Notes: a model not told the origin generated them from the letters alone. Positions 9,136-18,450 are shown, counted from the stretch's first letter. The stretch: 64,000 nucleotides of DNA from Neorhizobium galegae bv. officinalis (GCA_000985875.1 CCRI01000011.1:1-64000); one strand, 5' to 3'. Numbers and translations: made by a program.

Positions 9136-10698
9136 ATGATTGCGCAAATCCTCGTTGTCGACGACGATCCTATCCAGCGTCGCCTGTTGAAGAATGCGGT
9201 TGAACGTTACGGCCACGCCGCCCATCTTGCCGAAAACGGACTGGCGGCGCTGGAGTTCCTGAAGCGCACGGCGACCGACATCAATGTCATCGTGCTCGAC
9301 CTGATGATGCCGGAAATGGACGGCCTCACCTTTCTCGCGGCCATCCGCGAACTCGGCATCGAAACCCCGGTCATCGTCCAGACGGGACAGGGCAGTATTG
9401 AATACGTCGTGCAGGCGATGCGCGCCGGCGCTTTCGATTTCGTCGTCAAGCCGGTGTCGCCGGAACGGATCGGCGCCTCGATCACCAATGCGCTGAAGCT
9501 CGACCAGAAGGAATCGAAGGCCCGTGTCGGCCGCCGCCATCGCGCCGGCGCCGTCGGCTTCGGCGATATCATCTCGGCGAGCCCGGACATGCTGCGCGTC
9601 ATCGATCTTGCCCAGCGCGCCGCCCATTCCAACATCCCGGTGGTGCTGGAAGGCGAATCCGGCGTCGGCAAGGAAATGATCGCCCGCGCCATCCAGTCGA
9701 ACAGCGACCGCGCCGGCAAGCCGTTCATCACCGTCAACTGCGGTGCGATTCCGCACAATCTGGTGGAGAGCATCCTGTTCGGCCACGAGAAGGGTGCCTT
9801 CACGGGCGCTTCGGAAAAACATACCGGCAAGTTCGTGGAAGCCGATGGCGGCACGCTTTTCCTCGACGAGATCGGCGAATTGCCGCTCGACGTGCAGGTG
9901 AAGCTGTTGCGCGCCGTGCAGCAGGGCGAAGTCGAGACCGTCGGTGCCTCCAAGGTCCAGAAGGTCAATGTCCGGCTGATCTCGGCCACCAACAAGGACC
10001 TGATCGAGGAGGTCCGCGCCGGCCGCTTCCGTGAAGACCTCTATTATCGCCTCAACGTCTTCCCGATCACCATCCCGGCGCTTCGCCGCCGCAAGGAAGA
10101 CATTCCGCATCTCGCGCGGGTGTTTGCCGAACGGTTCTCCACGGAACAGAAGCTCAACAGGACGCTGTCGGTCGGCGCCGGGGCGCTCGCGCTTCTGACG
10201 GCCTACGACTGGCCGGGCAATATTCGCCAGCTCGAGAACGCCGTGTTCCGCGCCGTGGTGCTTGCCGAGGGCGCCGAACTCACCGAGGACGATTTTCCGC
10301 AGATCGCCGCGCAGATCCCGGAATTCAGGCAGGCGGAGCTGGCGGCGACCGCCGTCATGCCCGCACCGGGTGTCCTGTCCGACCACGCCATGCGCGAGGC
10401 GCTCGCCGATTCGCCGGTATTTGCCAACAGCGACAAGGCTCGGGCCGGCAGGCCGGATGCGAAGGCGATGCTGGCCGCCGCTTATCCCCAGGAAAACGTA
10501 ATCGTCAGCACCGACGAGACCGGCGAAGTGAGGAAGCTTGCCGATGTCGAGGAGGAGCTGATCCGCTTTGCCCTGAAGTTCTATCGCGGCCAGATGAGCC
10601 AGGTTGCCCGTAAACTCGGCATCGGACGCTCGACACTTTACCGCAAACTCAAGGATTACGGCATCGATCCAGACGACCCGCTGAAGGAAGCCGCATAA
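9136..10698 (+). CDS. Sigma-54-dependent response regulator (NtrC class)
   Basis: The 520-residue protein has three domains. The receiver (1-120) has the acidic pocket VVDDDP and phospho-acceptor Asp55 in LDLMMPEMDG. The AAA+ domain (about 145-375) has Walker A GESGVGKE (173-180), the sigma-54-contacting GAFTGA loop (220-225) and Walker B LFLDEIGE (241-248). The Fis-type helix-turn-helix is at the C-terminus (QVARKLGIGRSTLYRKL). It would open sigma-54 promoters on phosphorylation. No histidine kinase gene is next to it, so the signal is unknown. GGGAG precedes the ATG. Confidence 0.93.
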   Translation: MIAQILVVDDDPIQRRLLKNAVERYGHAAHLAENGLAALEFLKRTATDINVIVLDLMMPEMDGLTFLAAIRELGIETPVIVQTGQGSIEYVVQAMRAGAFDFVVKPVSPERIGASITNALKLDQKESKARVGRRHRAGAVGFGDIISASPDMLRVIDLAQRAAHSNIPVVLEGESGVGKEMIARAIQSNSDRAGKPFITVNCGAIPHNLVESILFGHEKGAFTGASEKHTGKFVEADGGTLFLDEIGELPLDVQVKLLRAVQQGEVETVGASKVQKVNVRLISATNKDLIEEVRAGRFREDLYYRLNVFPITIPALRRRKEDIPHLARVFAERFSTEQKLNRTLSVGAGALALLTAYDWPGNIRQLENAVFRAVVLAEGAELTEDDFPQIAAQIPEFRQAELAATAVMPAPGVLSDHAMREALADSPVFANSDKARAGRPDAKAMLAAAYPQENVIVSTDETGEVRKLADVEEELIRFALKFYRGQMSQVARKLGIGRSTLYRKLKDYGIDPDDPLKEAA

Positions 10699-10743
10699 TT
10701 ACTAATGTATTAGCTAATATTAACCTTCGCGCAAGGATGTCCT

Positions 10744-10839
10744 GTCAACGTCTGTCAATCTCCGATTAGTCAATTGTTGACTATATGGGAGAAGGTTGTA
10801 CATGTGTGGCACATTTGCCATCGTGTCACCGCAATTGAC
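10744..10839. promoter_or_regulatory. Cluster of GTCAA/TTGAC half-sites upstream of the DUF882 gene
   Basis: Direct GTCAA copies start at 10744, 10754 and 10769. Inverted TTGAC copies start at 10777 and 10835. The pair at 10768-10782 forms AGTCAA-TTG-TTGACT. The first two are one helical turn apart. This suggests a multi-site operator; the binding protein is unknown. Confidence 0.35.
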
Positions 10840-10886
10840 AGTCATTTGAGGCAACGTGGGACGTTGTCGACAGGACGGGGATCGTT

Positions 10887-12785
10887 TTGCCGGATCAGTA
10901 TGCAAAAGAAACGCCTTCGGGTGAGAAAAGGCGCGGCGGCAAAGCTGGGCTTTTTGTCAGTCTGACAAGGCGCGTTATGGCCATCACCCTGCTGGTGCTG
11001 ATGGCGCTGCCCGTGCTTTCGATCTCAGCAAGCGAAGCGGCCGCCCAGGAAAAGAGCCTCAAGCTCTATTTCGTCCATACCGGCGAGAAAGCGGTCATCA
11101 CCTTCAAGCGGAACGGCAAGTTCGATCCCAAGGGCCTCGCCCAGATCAACCAGCTGCTGCGCGACTGGCGCCGCAACGAGCCGGCCCGGATGGATCCGCG
11201 GCTCTTCGATCTCGTCTGGGAAGTCTATCGCCGTTCCGGCGCCAGCGACTATATCCACGTGGTTTCCGCCTATCGTTCTCCCACCACCAACAACATGCTG
11301 CGCACCCGTTCGCGCAACACCGGTGTGGCCAAGAACAGCCAGCACATGCTCGGCAAGGCCATGGACTTCTACATTCCCGGCGTGAAGCTTTCGACACTGC
11401 GCGGGCTTGCCATGCAGATGCAGGTCGGCGGCGTCGGCTATTACCCGACCTCCGGTTCGCCCTTCGTGCATCTCGATGTCGGCGGCGTTCGTGCCTGGCC
11501 GCGCATGACGCGCCAGGAACTGGTGCAGATCTTCCCGAAAGGCAACACGATCCATCTTCCCGCCGACGGCAAGCCGCTTCCCGGATACGAAACGGCGATG
11601 GCGGATTACAAGCGGCGTGTCGGCTCCGATTCGATCCAGATCGCCAGCACCGCCGGTGCCGGCATCCGCGGCGACTCGGAACGCAAGCGGCAGCCTAACC
11701 TTCTGGCATTCCTGTTCGGCGGCGGCGGTGCCGACGAGGAGGAGGATAACGAGGAAAGCGCGGCTCCGGTCGTGGCGCGGCGTGCGGCCCCGGCTGCAAA
11801 GCCTGCTGCTGACGACGAGGGCGAAGCGCCTGTCGCGGTTGCTTCGGCTTCGCCTCTGACAGGCCAAATGCAGAACCAGAACCAGGCTCCGGCACAGGCG
11901 CAGATGGTTGCGGCGCCCGTACCGCTTTCGCGTCCGGCCTTCCGCTCGGATGCCGGCGGCCTTGCGACGGCGCTCTATTCTCCGGCGCGCAACCCGGCCC
12001 AGGAAGCACTCGCCCTGCAGGCGTCCGCTCCCGTCCAGCCCAGCGGCGAAACCTTTGCCGATCTTTCCACCTACAACATTCCGGTTCCGACACTGCTTGG
12101 ACCGCGTGGCTTCAAGGGTGACGCAGAAAGCGGCGTGATGACCGCGTCCGTCGGCCCGATGCAGCCGCCGGAGGACGTCGCGTCCGTTCCGCTTCCCAGT
12201 CAGCGGCCGAACATCGCCTCTGCCGCTCCCGCAGCCAAGGCTGAGGAACAGCAGGAGCTGACGCCGGCCCTCGTTGCGGCGCTTGCGCAGAGCGTCGAGA
12301 CGCCGCGTTCGGCGCCGATGCCGGTCGTCGCCTCGGCCCAGCCTGCTCCGGCCCAGTCCGCTCCGGCCCAGCCTGGTCCGGCAACGTCGGCGGCTCCCAC
12401 GCCGGTCCAGAAACCGGTTGAAACGGCATCGGCTTCCCCGAAGGTCATTCATTCCAACAAGGGTGTGCAGTTCGGCGACGGTTTCGACGCGCCGCGCAGC
12501 CCGGTCTCGGCTTCCACAAGCGCGCTTCCGATCCCCGCCAAGGGCGGCCGTCCGAACCAGAATGCGCCACAGTCGGCAAATGGCGGCACGCTGACGGGCG
12601 ATGCGCTGGCGAGATGGGCTCTCAACAACAATCGTGCCAGTGCGGCCGCCTCGATGAAGGCCCCGCGCGTCGTCAGCCGGACCCTCAACAACGAATATTC
12701 GGCAGGCTATTCCGGCGGCGGCTTCAGGCCGGTTGCCGCCACCGTGGCGATCGACCCCAACCGGTTCAGCGGGCCGAACAACTGA
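10887..12785 (+). CDS. DUF882 (YcbK/M15-like) exported protein with long Ala/Pro-rich tail
   Basis: The 632-residue frame begins at a TTG at 10887 behind GGACGGGG; an ATG at 10977 is the alternative and would start inside the signal peptide. After a membrane segment (about 29-48, ending ASEAAAQ) comes a peptidase M15-type domain (about 60-210) with SQHMLGKAMDF and FVHLDVGGVR, giving His/Asp/His metal ligands. The remaining 400 residues are low-complexity, with an acidic patch and PAPAQSAPAQ-type repeats, and probably span the periplasm. Related YcbK proteins are linked to peptidoglycan remodelling. Activity is inferred, not proven. Confidence 0.85.
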   Translation: MPDQYAKETPSGEKRRGGKAGLFVSLTRRVMAITLLVLMALPVLSISASEAAAQEKSLKLYFVHTGEKAVITFKRNGKFDPKGLAQINQLLRDWRRNEPARMDPRLFDLVWEVYRRSGASDYIHVVSAYRSPTTNNMLRTRSRNTGVAKNSQHMLGKAMDFYIPGVKLSTLRGLAMQMQVGGVGYYPTSGSPFVHLDVGGVRAWPRMTRQELVQIFPKGNTIHLPADGKPLPGYETAMADYKRRVGSDSIQIASTAGAGIRGDSERKRQPNLLAFLFGGGGADEEEDNEESAAPVVARRAAPAAKPAADDEGEAPVAVASASPLTGQMQNQNQAPAQAQMVAAPVPLSRPAFRSDAGGLATALYSPARNPAQEALALQASAPVQPSGETFADLSTYNIPVPTLLGPRGFKGDAESGVMTASVGPMQPPEDVASVPLPSQRPNIASAAPAAKAEEQQELTPALVAALAQSVETPRSAPMPVVASAQPAPAQSAPAQPGPATSAAPTPVQKPVETASASPKVIHSNKGVQFGDGFDAPRSPVSASTSALPIPAKGGRPNQNAPQSANGGTLTGDALARWALNNNRASAAASMKAPRVVSRTLNNEYSAGYSGGGFRPVAATVAIDPNRFSGPNN

Positions 12786-12809
12786 TCGTCTGGCTGATTG
12801 AAGACCATT

Positions 12810-12838
12810 AAAAAACCCGCCGAAATGGCGGGTTTTTT
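12810..12838. terminator. Bidirectional rho-independent terminator
   Basis: AAAAAACCCGCC, loop GAAAT and GGCGGGTTTTTT form a perfect hairpin flanked by A- and T-runs. It can stop both the DUF882 gene (plus) and gapR (minus). Confidence 0.9.
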
Positions 12839-12873
12839 CATGCTTTCTGCCTGGCCTGCGTGCCTGAGAAGAA

Positions 12874-13146
12874 TCAGGCGGCGTCCTGGTCGGCAGGGGC
12901 CTCGATCATGCCGAGCGCCTGGAGATAGGTGTCGAGGATCAGATCCTCTTCCATGCGCTCCTGATCGTCCTTCTTGCGCAGGGCGATGACCTTTTTCATG
13001 ATCTTCGTGTCGTAGCCCATGCCCTTGGCTTCGCCGTAGACATCCTTGATGTCGTCGGCGATCGTCTTCTTTTCTTCTTCCAGTCGTTCGATACGCTCGA
13101 TAAATGCGCGAAGCTGGTCGCGGGCGACGCCATGAGCATCAGACAT
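12874..13146 (-). CDS. gapR: GapR family nucleoid-associated protein (DUF2312)
   Basis: The 90-residue protein follows AGGAGGC and has the GapR signature: a coiled coil (LRAFIERIERLEEEKKTIADD) followed by IKDVYGEAKGMGYDTKIMKKVI and a helical end. In Caulobacter, GapR binds AT-rich overtwisted DNA ahead of forks and polymerases and stimulates type II topoisomerases. Nearly all alphaproteobacteria have it, and it is usually single-copy. Confidence 0.93.
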   Translation of the reverse strand: MSDAHGVARDQLRAFIERIERLEEEKKTIADDIKDVYGEAKGMGYDTKIMKKVIALRKKDDQERMEEDLILDTYLQALGMIEAPADQDAA

Positions 13147-13232
13147 CGGGGCCTCCTGATCGTGTAGATTTCAATGAATGGTCGTCAACTGCCGAAAAGC
13201 CGCCGCAAGGTCAAGCCCAATCGGCAAATCGA

Positions 13233-13556
13233 TCAACCATGGGCCGGCTTGTTGACGTCGAATGCGGCTTTTTGTGCATCCGAGGCTTGCTGCTGGTGCA
13301 GATTTTTCCAATCCTCGTAGGGCATGCCGTAGACGATCTCGCGGGATGCGTCCTTGGAGAGATCGACGCCGGCATCGGCGGCGGCATCGCGATACCAGTT
13401 CGACAGGCAGTTGCGGCAGAAGCCGGCGAGGTTCATCAGGTCGATATTCTGCACGTCGGCGCGCTCGCGCAGATGCTGGACGAGGCGGCGGAAGGCGGCG
13501 GCCTCGAATTCGGTCTGCTGCTCTCTGGTCAGTTCAGTAGGCGTGAGTTCGCTCAT
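13233..13556 (-). CDS. DUF1244 small protein
   Basis: The ATG at 13556 (MSELTPTEL) follows AGGAG, giving 107 residues; an upstream in-frame start at 13625 would run into the amidohydrolase gene. The body matches DUF1244: FRRLVQHLRERADVQNIDLMNLAGFCRNCLSNWY and GMPYEDWK. The two Cys in FCRNCL could bind a metal. The family has no established function. Its start is only 22 bases after the stop of the N-formylglutamate amidohydrolase gene, so they are probably one operon. Confidence 0.85.
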   Translation of the reverse strand: MSELTPTELTREQQTEFEAAAFRRLVQHLRERADVQNIDLMNLAGFCRNCLSNWYRDAAADAGVDLSKDASREIVYGMPYEDWKNLHQQQASDAQKAAFDVNKPAHG

Positions 13557-13578
13557 GGGCGCATCTCCTGGTGTCGCG

Positions 13579-14376
13579 TCAGACTGAGTAGGGGCCGGTG
13601 CGCGAGGGAAAGATCCTGTATTCATGCAATGTGGGGTCGGCGTTGAGCGTCTTGAAGACCGGCGCCAGCCTTTCAGCCCAGGCGGCGATGCCGGCCTCGT
13701 CGCCGATCAGGTCCTGGCGGACCTCGAGAAGCGTGTGCGGGGTCCCCGATACCATGCAGTGCCGGTACATCGTGTCGCCCTTGAGCGCCCCGTCATAGGG
13801 TTCGTTGTCGCCGACGACGATGTCGCCCGGTTCGCCGAGCAGGCGGAGGAGCGGCGTCACGGCGCGATCGTCGCTGTCCCAGAGCACGGCCGCGTGCCAG
13901 GGGCGGGCGACGCCCTTCCAGAACGGCGTGAAGGAATGCAGCGACAGGACGAGCGGCGCGCGGCCCGACGCACTTGCCTTGGCAATTGTGCGCTCGACGG
14001 CGCGGTGATAGGGCCGGTGATAGGTGTCGAGCCGGAAATCCCACTCCTCCTGGGTGATCGGATGATTGCCGGGGATGATCGCTCCGTCGGAAATCTTCAT
14101 GATCAGGGTCGGATCGTCCTCGCCGCGGTTCGGGTCGATCAGCAGGCGCGAGAAGCAGCCGAGCACCGCCGGCACGTTCAGCATCGCCGCCAGACGGCGG
14201 GTCAGCCCCTCGATGCCGATGTCGAAGGCGATATGGCGGTGGAAGGCGCTCTCCGGCAGGCCGAGGCTGCCATAGGACGCGGGCAGGCGGTTCATGGCAT
14301 GGTCGGCGAGCAGCACCATCCCGCTGTCATAATCGCCTTCTATGATCTCGAAAGGAATGAAGTCCTGCATCGCCAT
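13579..14376 (-). CDS. N-formylglutamate amidohydrolase family
   Basis: This 265-residue protein has the family's core: LLADHAMNRLP near the start, DIGIEGLTRRLA, an SRLLIDPNRGEDDPTLI segment and LSLHSFTPFW, which provide the probable zinc ligands and active site, then TLLEVRQDLI. Family members remove formate from N-formylglutamate (HutG, histidine breakdown), but many rhizobial paralogues lie outside hut operons, as here, so the substrate is uncertain. Start ambiguity: ATG at 14376 or 14370. Confidence 0.85.
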   Translation of the reverse strand: MAMQDFIPFEIIEGDYDSGMVLLADHAMNRLPASYGSLGLPESAFHRHIAFDIGIEGLTRRLAAMLNVPAVLGCFSRLLIDPNRGEDDPTLIMKISDGAIIPGNHPITQEEWDFRLDTYHRPYHRAVERTIAKASASGRAPLVLSLHSFTPFWKGVARPWHAAVLWDSDDRAVTPLLRLLGEPGDIVVGDNEPYDGALKGDTMYRHCMVSGTPHTLLEVRQDLIGDEAGIAAWAERLAPVFKTLNADPTLHEYRIFPSRTGPYSV

Positions 14377-14493
14377 CGGAAATGAAACGGTTTCGAAAGG
14401 TCGGTCGGAAGACGGGTGTTGATGACATGGGGAAAGCCGCGACGCAAGCCGTGTTGCGGCGACGATCAGCTTGGATTGAAGGCATGAGACGGA

Positions 14494-14505
14494 CTAATCG
14501 ATTAG
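14494..14505. repeat. 12-bp palindrome CTAATCGATTAG
   Basis: A perfect palindrome in the divergent gap between the amidohydrolase gene and the DUF1036 gene. A one-base variant (CTGATCGATTAG) is at 42082-42093 upstream of the antiporter gene. It may be an operator. Confidence 0.3.
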
Positions 14506-14579
14506 AGTTACGTTGACTTTCCGACTCCGCCGCGCGAAGAAAGTGCTTCACGAATAACCATGGAGTCCTGACGGAAACC

Positions 14580-15053
14580 GTGTCGAAAAAATCCCCCAAA
14601 GCTACTCTTCGCTCCATCGTTTCCGCTTCGGCGCTTGCCGCCATGGTCGCCTTCGGTGTTCCGCTTTTGGCGGCGACCGCCGCGCATGCGGATTTCCGTG
14701 TCTGCAACGCCACGCAGAACCTCGTTGGCGTCGCGATCGGCTATCGCGCCACGGAGGGCTGGACCACCGAAGGCTGGTGGCAGGTTCCGGCCTCCACCTG
14801 CGCGACGCTGATCGAGGGCGAGTTGCAGTCGCGTTATTATTATCTTTATGCCGAGGACGCGGCCCGGGGCGGCCGCTGGACCGGTAATGTCAACATGTGC
14901 GTCGCGGAGAACGAATTCAAAGTCGTCGGCGTCAATGACTGTTTTGCCCGTGGCTTCCAGCGCATGGGCTTCAAGGAATATGATACGGGCCGTCAGGGAA
15001 GCTGGATGGTCCAGCTTTCGGATACGCCTGGCACACAAGAAGGCCACAACTGA
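14580..15053 (+). CDS. DUF1036 exported protein
   Basis: The 157-residue protein starts at a GTG. A signal peptide ends at AAHA (about 37) and the mature protein matches DUF1036: FRVCNATQNLVGVAIGY, GWTTEGWWQVPASTC, RYYYLYAED and the final CFARGFQRMGFKEYDTG. Conserved Cys residues suggest disulfides. Its TGA overlaps the pyk ATG (ATGA), so the two are translated together. Function unknown; the pairing with pyruvate kinase is common in Rhizobiales. Confidence 0.88.
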   Translation: MSKKSPKATLRSIVSASALAAMVAFGVPLLAATAAHADFRVCNATQNLVGVAIGYRATEGWTTEGWWQVPASTCATLIEGELQSRYYYLYAEDAARGGRWTGNVNMCVAENEFKVVGVNDCFARGFQRMGFKEYDTGRQGSWMVQLSDTPGTQEGHN

Positions 15054-16492
15054 TGAGGCGCAACCGCAAAGTAAAGATCCTTGCCACCCTCGGACCGGCT
15101 TCGTCCGATGAGGCGATGATCCAGAAGCTGCATGAAGCGGGGGCTGATCTCTTCCGCATCAATATGAGCCATGCGAGCCACGACGTGATGCGCACGCTGA
15201 TCAAGCGCATCCGTTCCGTCGAGGAGCGCTGCGGCCGGCCGATCGGCATTCTCGCCGACCTTCAGGGTCCGAAACTGCGCGTCGGCAAGTTTGCAGCCGG
15301 CAAGGTGACGCTCGCTCCGGGCCAGACCTTCACGCTCGACAACCGCGACGAGCCGGGCGACGAGACCCGCGTATTCCTCCCGCATCCGGAAATCCTGGAA
15401 GCGGTGAAAGTGGGCCATCGCCTGCTGATCGACGACGGCAAGCTGGCGCTGAAGGCCGAGAAGGCCGATGGCAAGAGCATCGTCTGCAAGGTCATTGCCG
15501 GCACCAGCATTTCCGACCGCAAGGGCGTCAGCCTGCCCGATACGCTGCTCGGCGTCGGCGCGCTGACCGAAAAGGACCGCATCGACCTCGACGCGGTTCT
15601 CGCGACCGACGATGTCGACTGGGTGGCGCTTTCGTTCGTCCAGCGCCCCGACGACCTTGCCGAAGTGCGCAAGATCGCCCGCGGTCGCGTCGGCATCATG
15701 TCGAAGATCGAGAAGCCCCAGGCGCTCGAGCGCATCGACGAGATCGTCGAGCTTTCCGATGCCGTCATGGTGGCACGCGGCGATCTTGGCGTCGAAATGC
15801 CGATCGAAGCCGTTCCGGGCATCCAGAAGCAGCTGACGCGCTTGTGTCGGCGCGCCGGCAAGCCGGTCGTGGTCGCCACCCAGATGCTGGAGTCGATGAT
15901 CACCGCGCCGGTTCCGACTCGCGCCGAAGTGTCGGACGTGTCGATCGCCGTCTTCGAAGGCGCCGATGCGATCATGCTCTCGGCCGAATCGGCCTCCGGC
16001 CAGTATCCGGTCGAGGCAGTATCGATGATGGCGTCGATCGCCAGCACGGTCGAGCAGGATCCGCTCTATCCGAGCATCATCTACGCCCAGCGCGCGACGC
16101 CGGAAGCAACCGGTGCGGACGCCATCTCGCTTGCCGCCCGCCAGATCGCCGAAACTTTGAAGCTGGCGGCGATCGTCACCTATACCTCGTCGGGCACGAC
16201 GGGCCTGCGCGCATCCCGCGAACGTCCGGAGGTGCCGATCATCGCGCTGTCGCCGATCGTCCAGACGGCGCGCCGGCTTTCGGTCGGTTGGGGCATGCAT
16301 TGCGTCGTCACCAGTGACGCGACCGACCTCGACGACATGGTCAACCGCGCCTGCCGCATCGTCGTGTCGGAAGGCTTCGGCAAGCCCGGCGACCGGATCA
16401 TCATCTCGGCCGGCGTTCCGCTCGGCACGCCCGGCGCCACCAACATGCTGCGCATCGCCTATATCGGCTCGGACGGCCAGAGCGGCATCTGA
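15053..16492 (+). CDS. pyk: Pyruvate kinase
   Basis: This 479-residue enzyme has the family segments: KILATLGPASSD at the start, FRINMSHASHD, the IMSKIEKPQALE catalytic lysine and MVARGDLGVEMP metal site, then ATQMLESMI. A C-terminal domain occupies about 350-470. It transfers phosphate from phosphoenolpyruvate to ADP in the last step of glycolysis/Entner-Doudoroff metabolism. It overlaps DUF1036 by 4 bases and ends at a strong terminator. The other lower-glycolysis genes are 21 kb away, at 37.6-47.4 kb. Confidence 0.96.
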   Translation: MRRNRKVKILATLGPASSDEAMIQKLHEAGADLFRINMSHASHDVMRTLIKRIRSVEERCGRPIGILADLQGPKLRVGKFAAGKVTLAPGQTFTLDNRDEPGDETRVFLPHPEILEAVKVGHRLLIDDGKLALKAEKADGKSIVCKVIAGTSISDRKGVSLPDTLLGVGALTEKDRIDLDAVLATDDVDWVALSFVQRPDDLAEVRKIARGRVGIMSKIEKPQALERIDEIVELSDAVMVARGDLGVEMPIEAVPGIQKQLTRLCRRAGKPVVVATQMLESMITAPVPTRAEVSDVSIAVFEGADAIMLSAESASGQYPVEAVSMMASIASTVEQDPLYPSIIYAQRATPEATGADAISLAARQIAETLKLAAIVTYTSSGTTGLRASRERPEVPIIALSPIVQTARRLSVGWGMHCVVTSDATDLDDMVNRACRIVVSEGFGKPGDRIIISAGVPLGTPGATNMLRIAYIGSDGQSGI

Positions 16493-16513
16493 GGCGCAAC
16501 GCCCCGACAAACG

Positions 16514-16541
16514 AAAACCGCCGGAGCGATCCGGCGGTTTT
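16514..16541. terminator. Bidirectional terminator after pyk
   Basis: AAAACCGCCGG, loop AGCGAT and CCGGCGGTTTT form an 11-pair stem with A/T flanks, between pyk and the convergent 16575 gene. Confidence 0.9.
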
Positions 16542-16574
16542 TTGTTACGCAGTTTCGGTCGCCGGATAGAGGCG

Positions 16575-17315
16575 TCAGATGGTGATGCTGACGGTCGGCA
16601 TGGCGGAGACCGTGCCGGTCAGCGCGTTGACGGAAGCATCGAGACTTCCGGTGCCGGGCACCGTGGCTGCGCTGTTCTGCTCGCGCAGCCTGCGGGCCGC
16701 CTCTTCCAGAAGCGCCTTGATCTGGCGGGCGACGGTACTGAATTCCATCGCGGTCTTGATGTCGTCGAGGGACAGTTTTGGCGTCTCACGCGGCGATTCG
16801 TCCATCGCGTCGAGATAGGCCTGCTCGGCGTAAGAGACGGGCTTGTCGCCCTCCGCCGGCTCGTCACCGGCGCTATCGGCAGCTGCGGCCTGTTCGCCGG
16901 CATTCAGGATCGGATCCGACGTTGCTGCACCGAGCGGGGCGTTGGCGGAGGGCACGGCGCCGCTGCCGCTGCCGATCAGCGCCTCGGTGAATTCGCGGGC
17001 GGCGCCGGCGACGACGACGCCGAGCTGGGCCGCCTGCTTGGCGATCACTTGCGGATCCAACCCCCAGCGGCGCATGAACTCGAGCTGCTGCTTGGCATCG
17101 TCGAGCTTCTGCCTGGCACGCGCCTTTGCCTGCTCTTCCGCCTCGTCGCTCGCCTTCTTCAGCGACGTCAGGCCATGGACGAGGCGATCGTAGGGCTCGT
17201 CCTTGGGGCGGGATGGACCAGACGACGCGGCTGCTGAGGCATCCGTCGCGGCCGACGCGCCCTCCTGCTTCGCAGGCCGCGCCGAATAGTCACTGCCAAT
17301 GCTGCCGATCTGCAT
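16575..17315 (-). CDS. Hypothetical protein with Ala-rich termini and a central helical region
   Basis: I choose the ATG at 17315 (MQIGSIGSDYS) because GGAGA precedes it; this gives 246 residues. There is no signal peptide or membrane segment. An Ala/Ser-rich N-terminal 40 residues is followed by a helical block rich in Lys, Glu and Gln (VHGLTSLKKASDEAEEQAKA, QKLDDAKQQLEFMRRWG). Further on is a helix pair near the end (TVARQIKALLEEAARRLREQ). I do not recognise a domain. The unusual start and internal helices resemble secreted or surface-appendage substrates, but nothing nearby supports that. Confidence 0.7.
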   Translation of the reverse strand: MQIGSIGSDYSARPAKQEGASAATDASAAASSGPSRPKDEPYDRLVHGLTSLKKASDEAEEQAKARARQKLDDAKQQLEFMRRWGLDPQVIAKQAAQLGVVVAGAAREFTEALIGSGSGAVPSANAPLGAATSDPILNAGEQAAAADSAGDEPAEGDKPVSYAEQAYLDAMDESPRETPKLSLDDIKTAMEFSTVARQIKALLEEAARRLREQNSAATVPGTGSLDASVNALTGTVSAMPTVSITI

Positions 17316-17390
17316 CTCGTCTCTCCGATTCCATGTGACCGGAGGTTGGGGCGGCCAGCTTGCTTCGGGCTGGCGTCGTCCGAGCAAGGC

Positions 17391-18431
17391 TCAGGTTTTC
17401 TCGATCGAGAGATCCATTTCGGGCGCCGAGTCTTCCGCTGTCGGCGCGATGCGCGCTTCCGCGATATGGGCGGCGGCTTTCAGGTCGCGGGGGAGGGCCG
17501 CGAGTTTTTCGATTGCGGCGATCACAACGTCGGGCGTGATATAGTCCGGCTTGTGGCCGAGATTGCGGATGGAGACGAGTTCGGACCCGGCGATATCGCG
17601 GGCAAGGCCGCGCGAGTGGATCTCCTCCGCGACGATCGCGTCGCTGTCGCCGGTGATGATCACCGTCGGCGCGGTTATCTCCTTGTAGCGCGGTGCAACG
17701 CGGGTCACGTAGCCGTTGAGGTTGGCGACGTCGATGGCGTTGCTGCGAAATACTTTCGGGCGCAGGACCAGATATGGTGCGCCATCGCGAAGATAGGTCT
17801 CGGGGCAGGGGTTGGGGTGAAAGACCGAGCGCGTGGCGGCCTTCATCACCATGAGGCCGGCCGGCAGGGCGAGGAGATGGCTGAACAGCCGGCCGACCAG
17901 GGGGCGGGCGGTGAGATTGTAGTACCAGTCGATCCTGCCGGGCCAGGGATGGGTGGCTGGCGCCAAAAACAGCAGGCCGGCGGTCTTTTCCGGATGGTAG
18001 AGGCCGAAGCTTGCGGCAATTGCGCCGCCGAATGAGTGGCCGGCGATGATCGCCCTGTCGATGCCGCGCTTTTCCATCAGCCTTGCGACTGCCGCCGCCT
18101 GGCCGTCTGGGAAGTCGTTTTCGGGGCCGCCGCGCTCGGAGTAACCGTGGCCCGGCCGGTCGACGAAGAGCATTTCGGCGCGGCCTTCGAGGGCCCGGCG
18201 GAAGGCTGCTTCCTGGTCGCGGAAATTGCCGCTGGCGCCGTGGATGAAGACGACCGCGGGCAGGTCAGCGCCTTCGGGCTTCGGCACGTGCAGCGAATTC
18301 ATGGAAAAGCCGCCGACATCGATCAGTTCGCCGGTATTCGGGAATTCGGCCTCGATCGACCTGGTCTTCCAGGCGGTGAAGCAAAATGCGGTGGCAACGA
18401 TGCCGGCGATGGCAAGGGGCAAGATCATCAT
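17391..18431 (-). CDS. Alpha/beta-fold hydrolase, membrane-anchored
   Basis: From the ATG at 18431 the protein is 346 residues with an N-terminal hydrophobic segment (about 2-18) as a signal anchor. The hydrolase fold shows the oxyanion strand VVFIHGASGNFRD, FVDRPGHGYS, the nucleophile elbow IAGHSFGGAIA and the final His in NLGHKPDYI. An aspartate after VIITGDSD completes a triad. The substrate is unknown. It lies 20 bases after the TPR gene and probably shares its transcript. The tail after residue about 320 is acidic and probably disordered. Confidence 0.85.
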   Translation of the reverse strand: MMILPLAIAGIVATAFCFTAWKTRSIEAEFPNTGELIDVGGFSMNSLHVPKPEGADLPAVVFIHGASGNFRDQEAAFRRALEGRAEMLFVDRPGHGYSERGGPENDFPDGQAAAVARLMEKRGIDRAIIAGHSFGGAIAASFGLYHPEKTAGLLFLAPATHPWPGRIDWYYNLTARPLVGRLFSHLLALPAGLMVMKAATRSVFHPNPCPETYLRDGAPYLVLRPKVFRSNAIDVANLNGYVTRVAPRYKEITAPTVIITGDSDAIVAEEIHSRGLARDIAGSELVSIRNLGHKPDYITPDVVIAAIEKLAALPRDLKAAAHIAEARIAPTAEDSAPEMDLSIEKT

Positions 18432-18450
18432 GGATGGACTGCCGAAAGGC

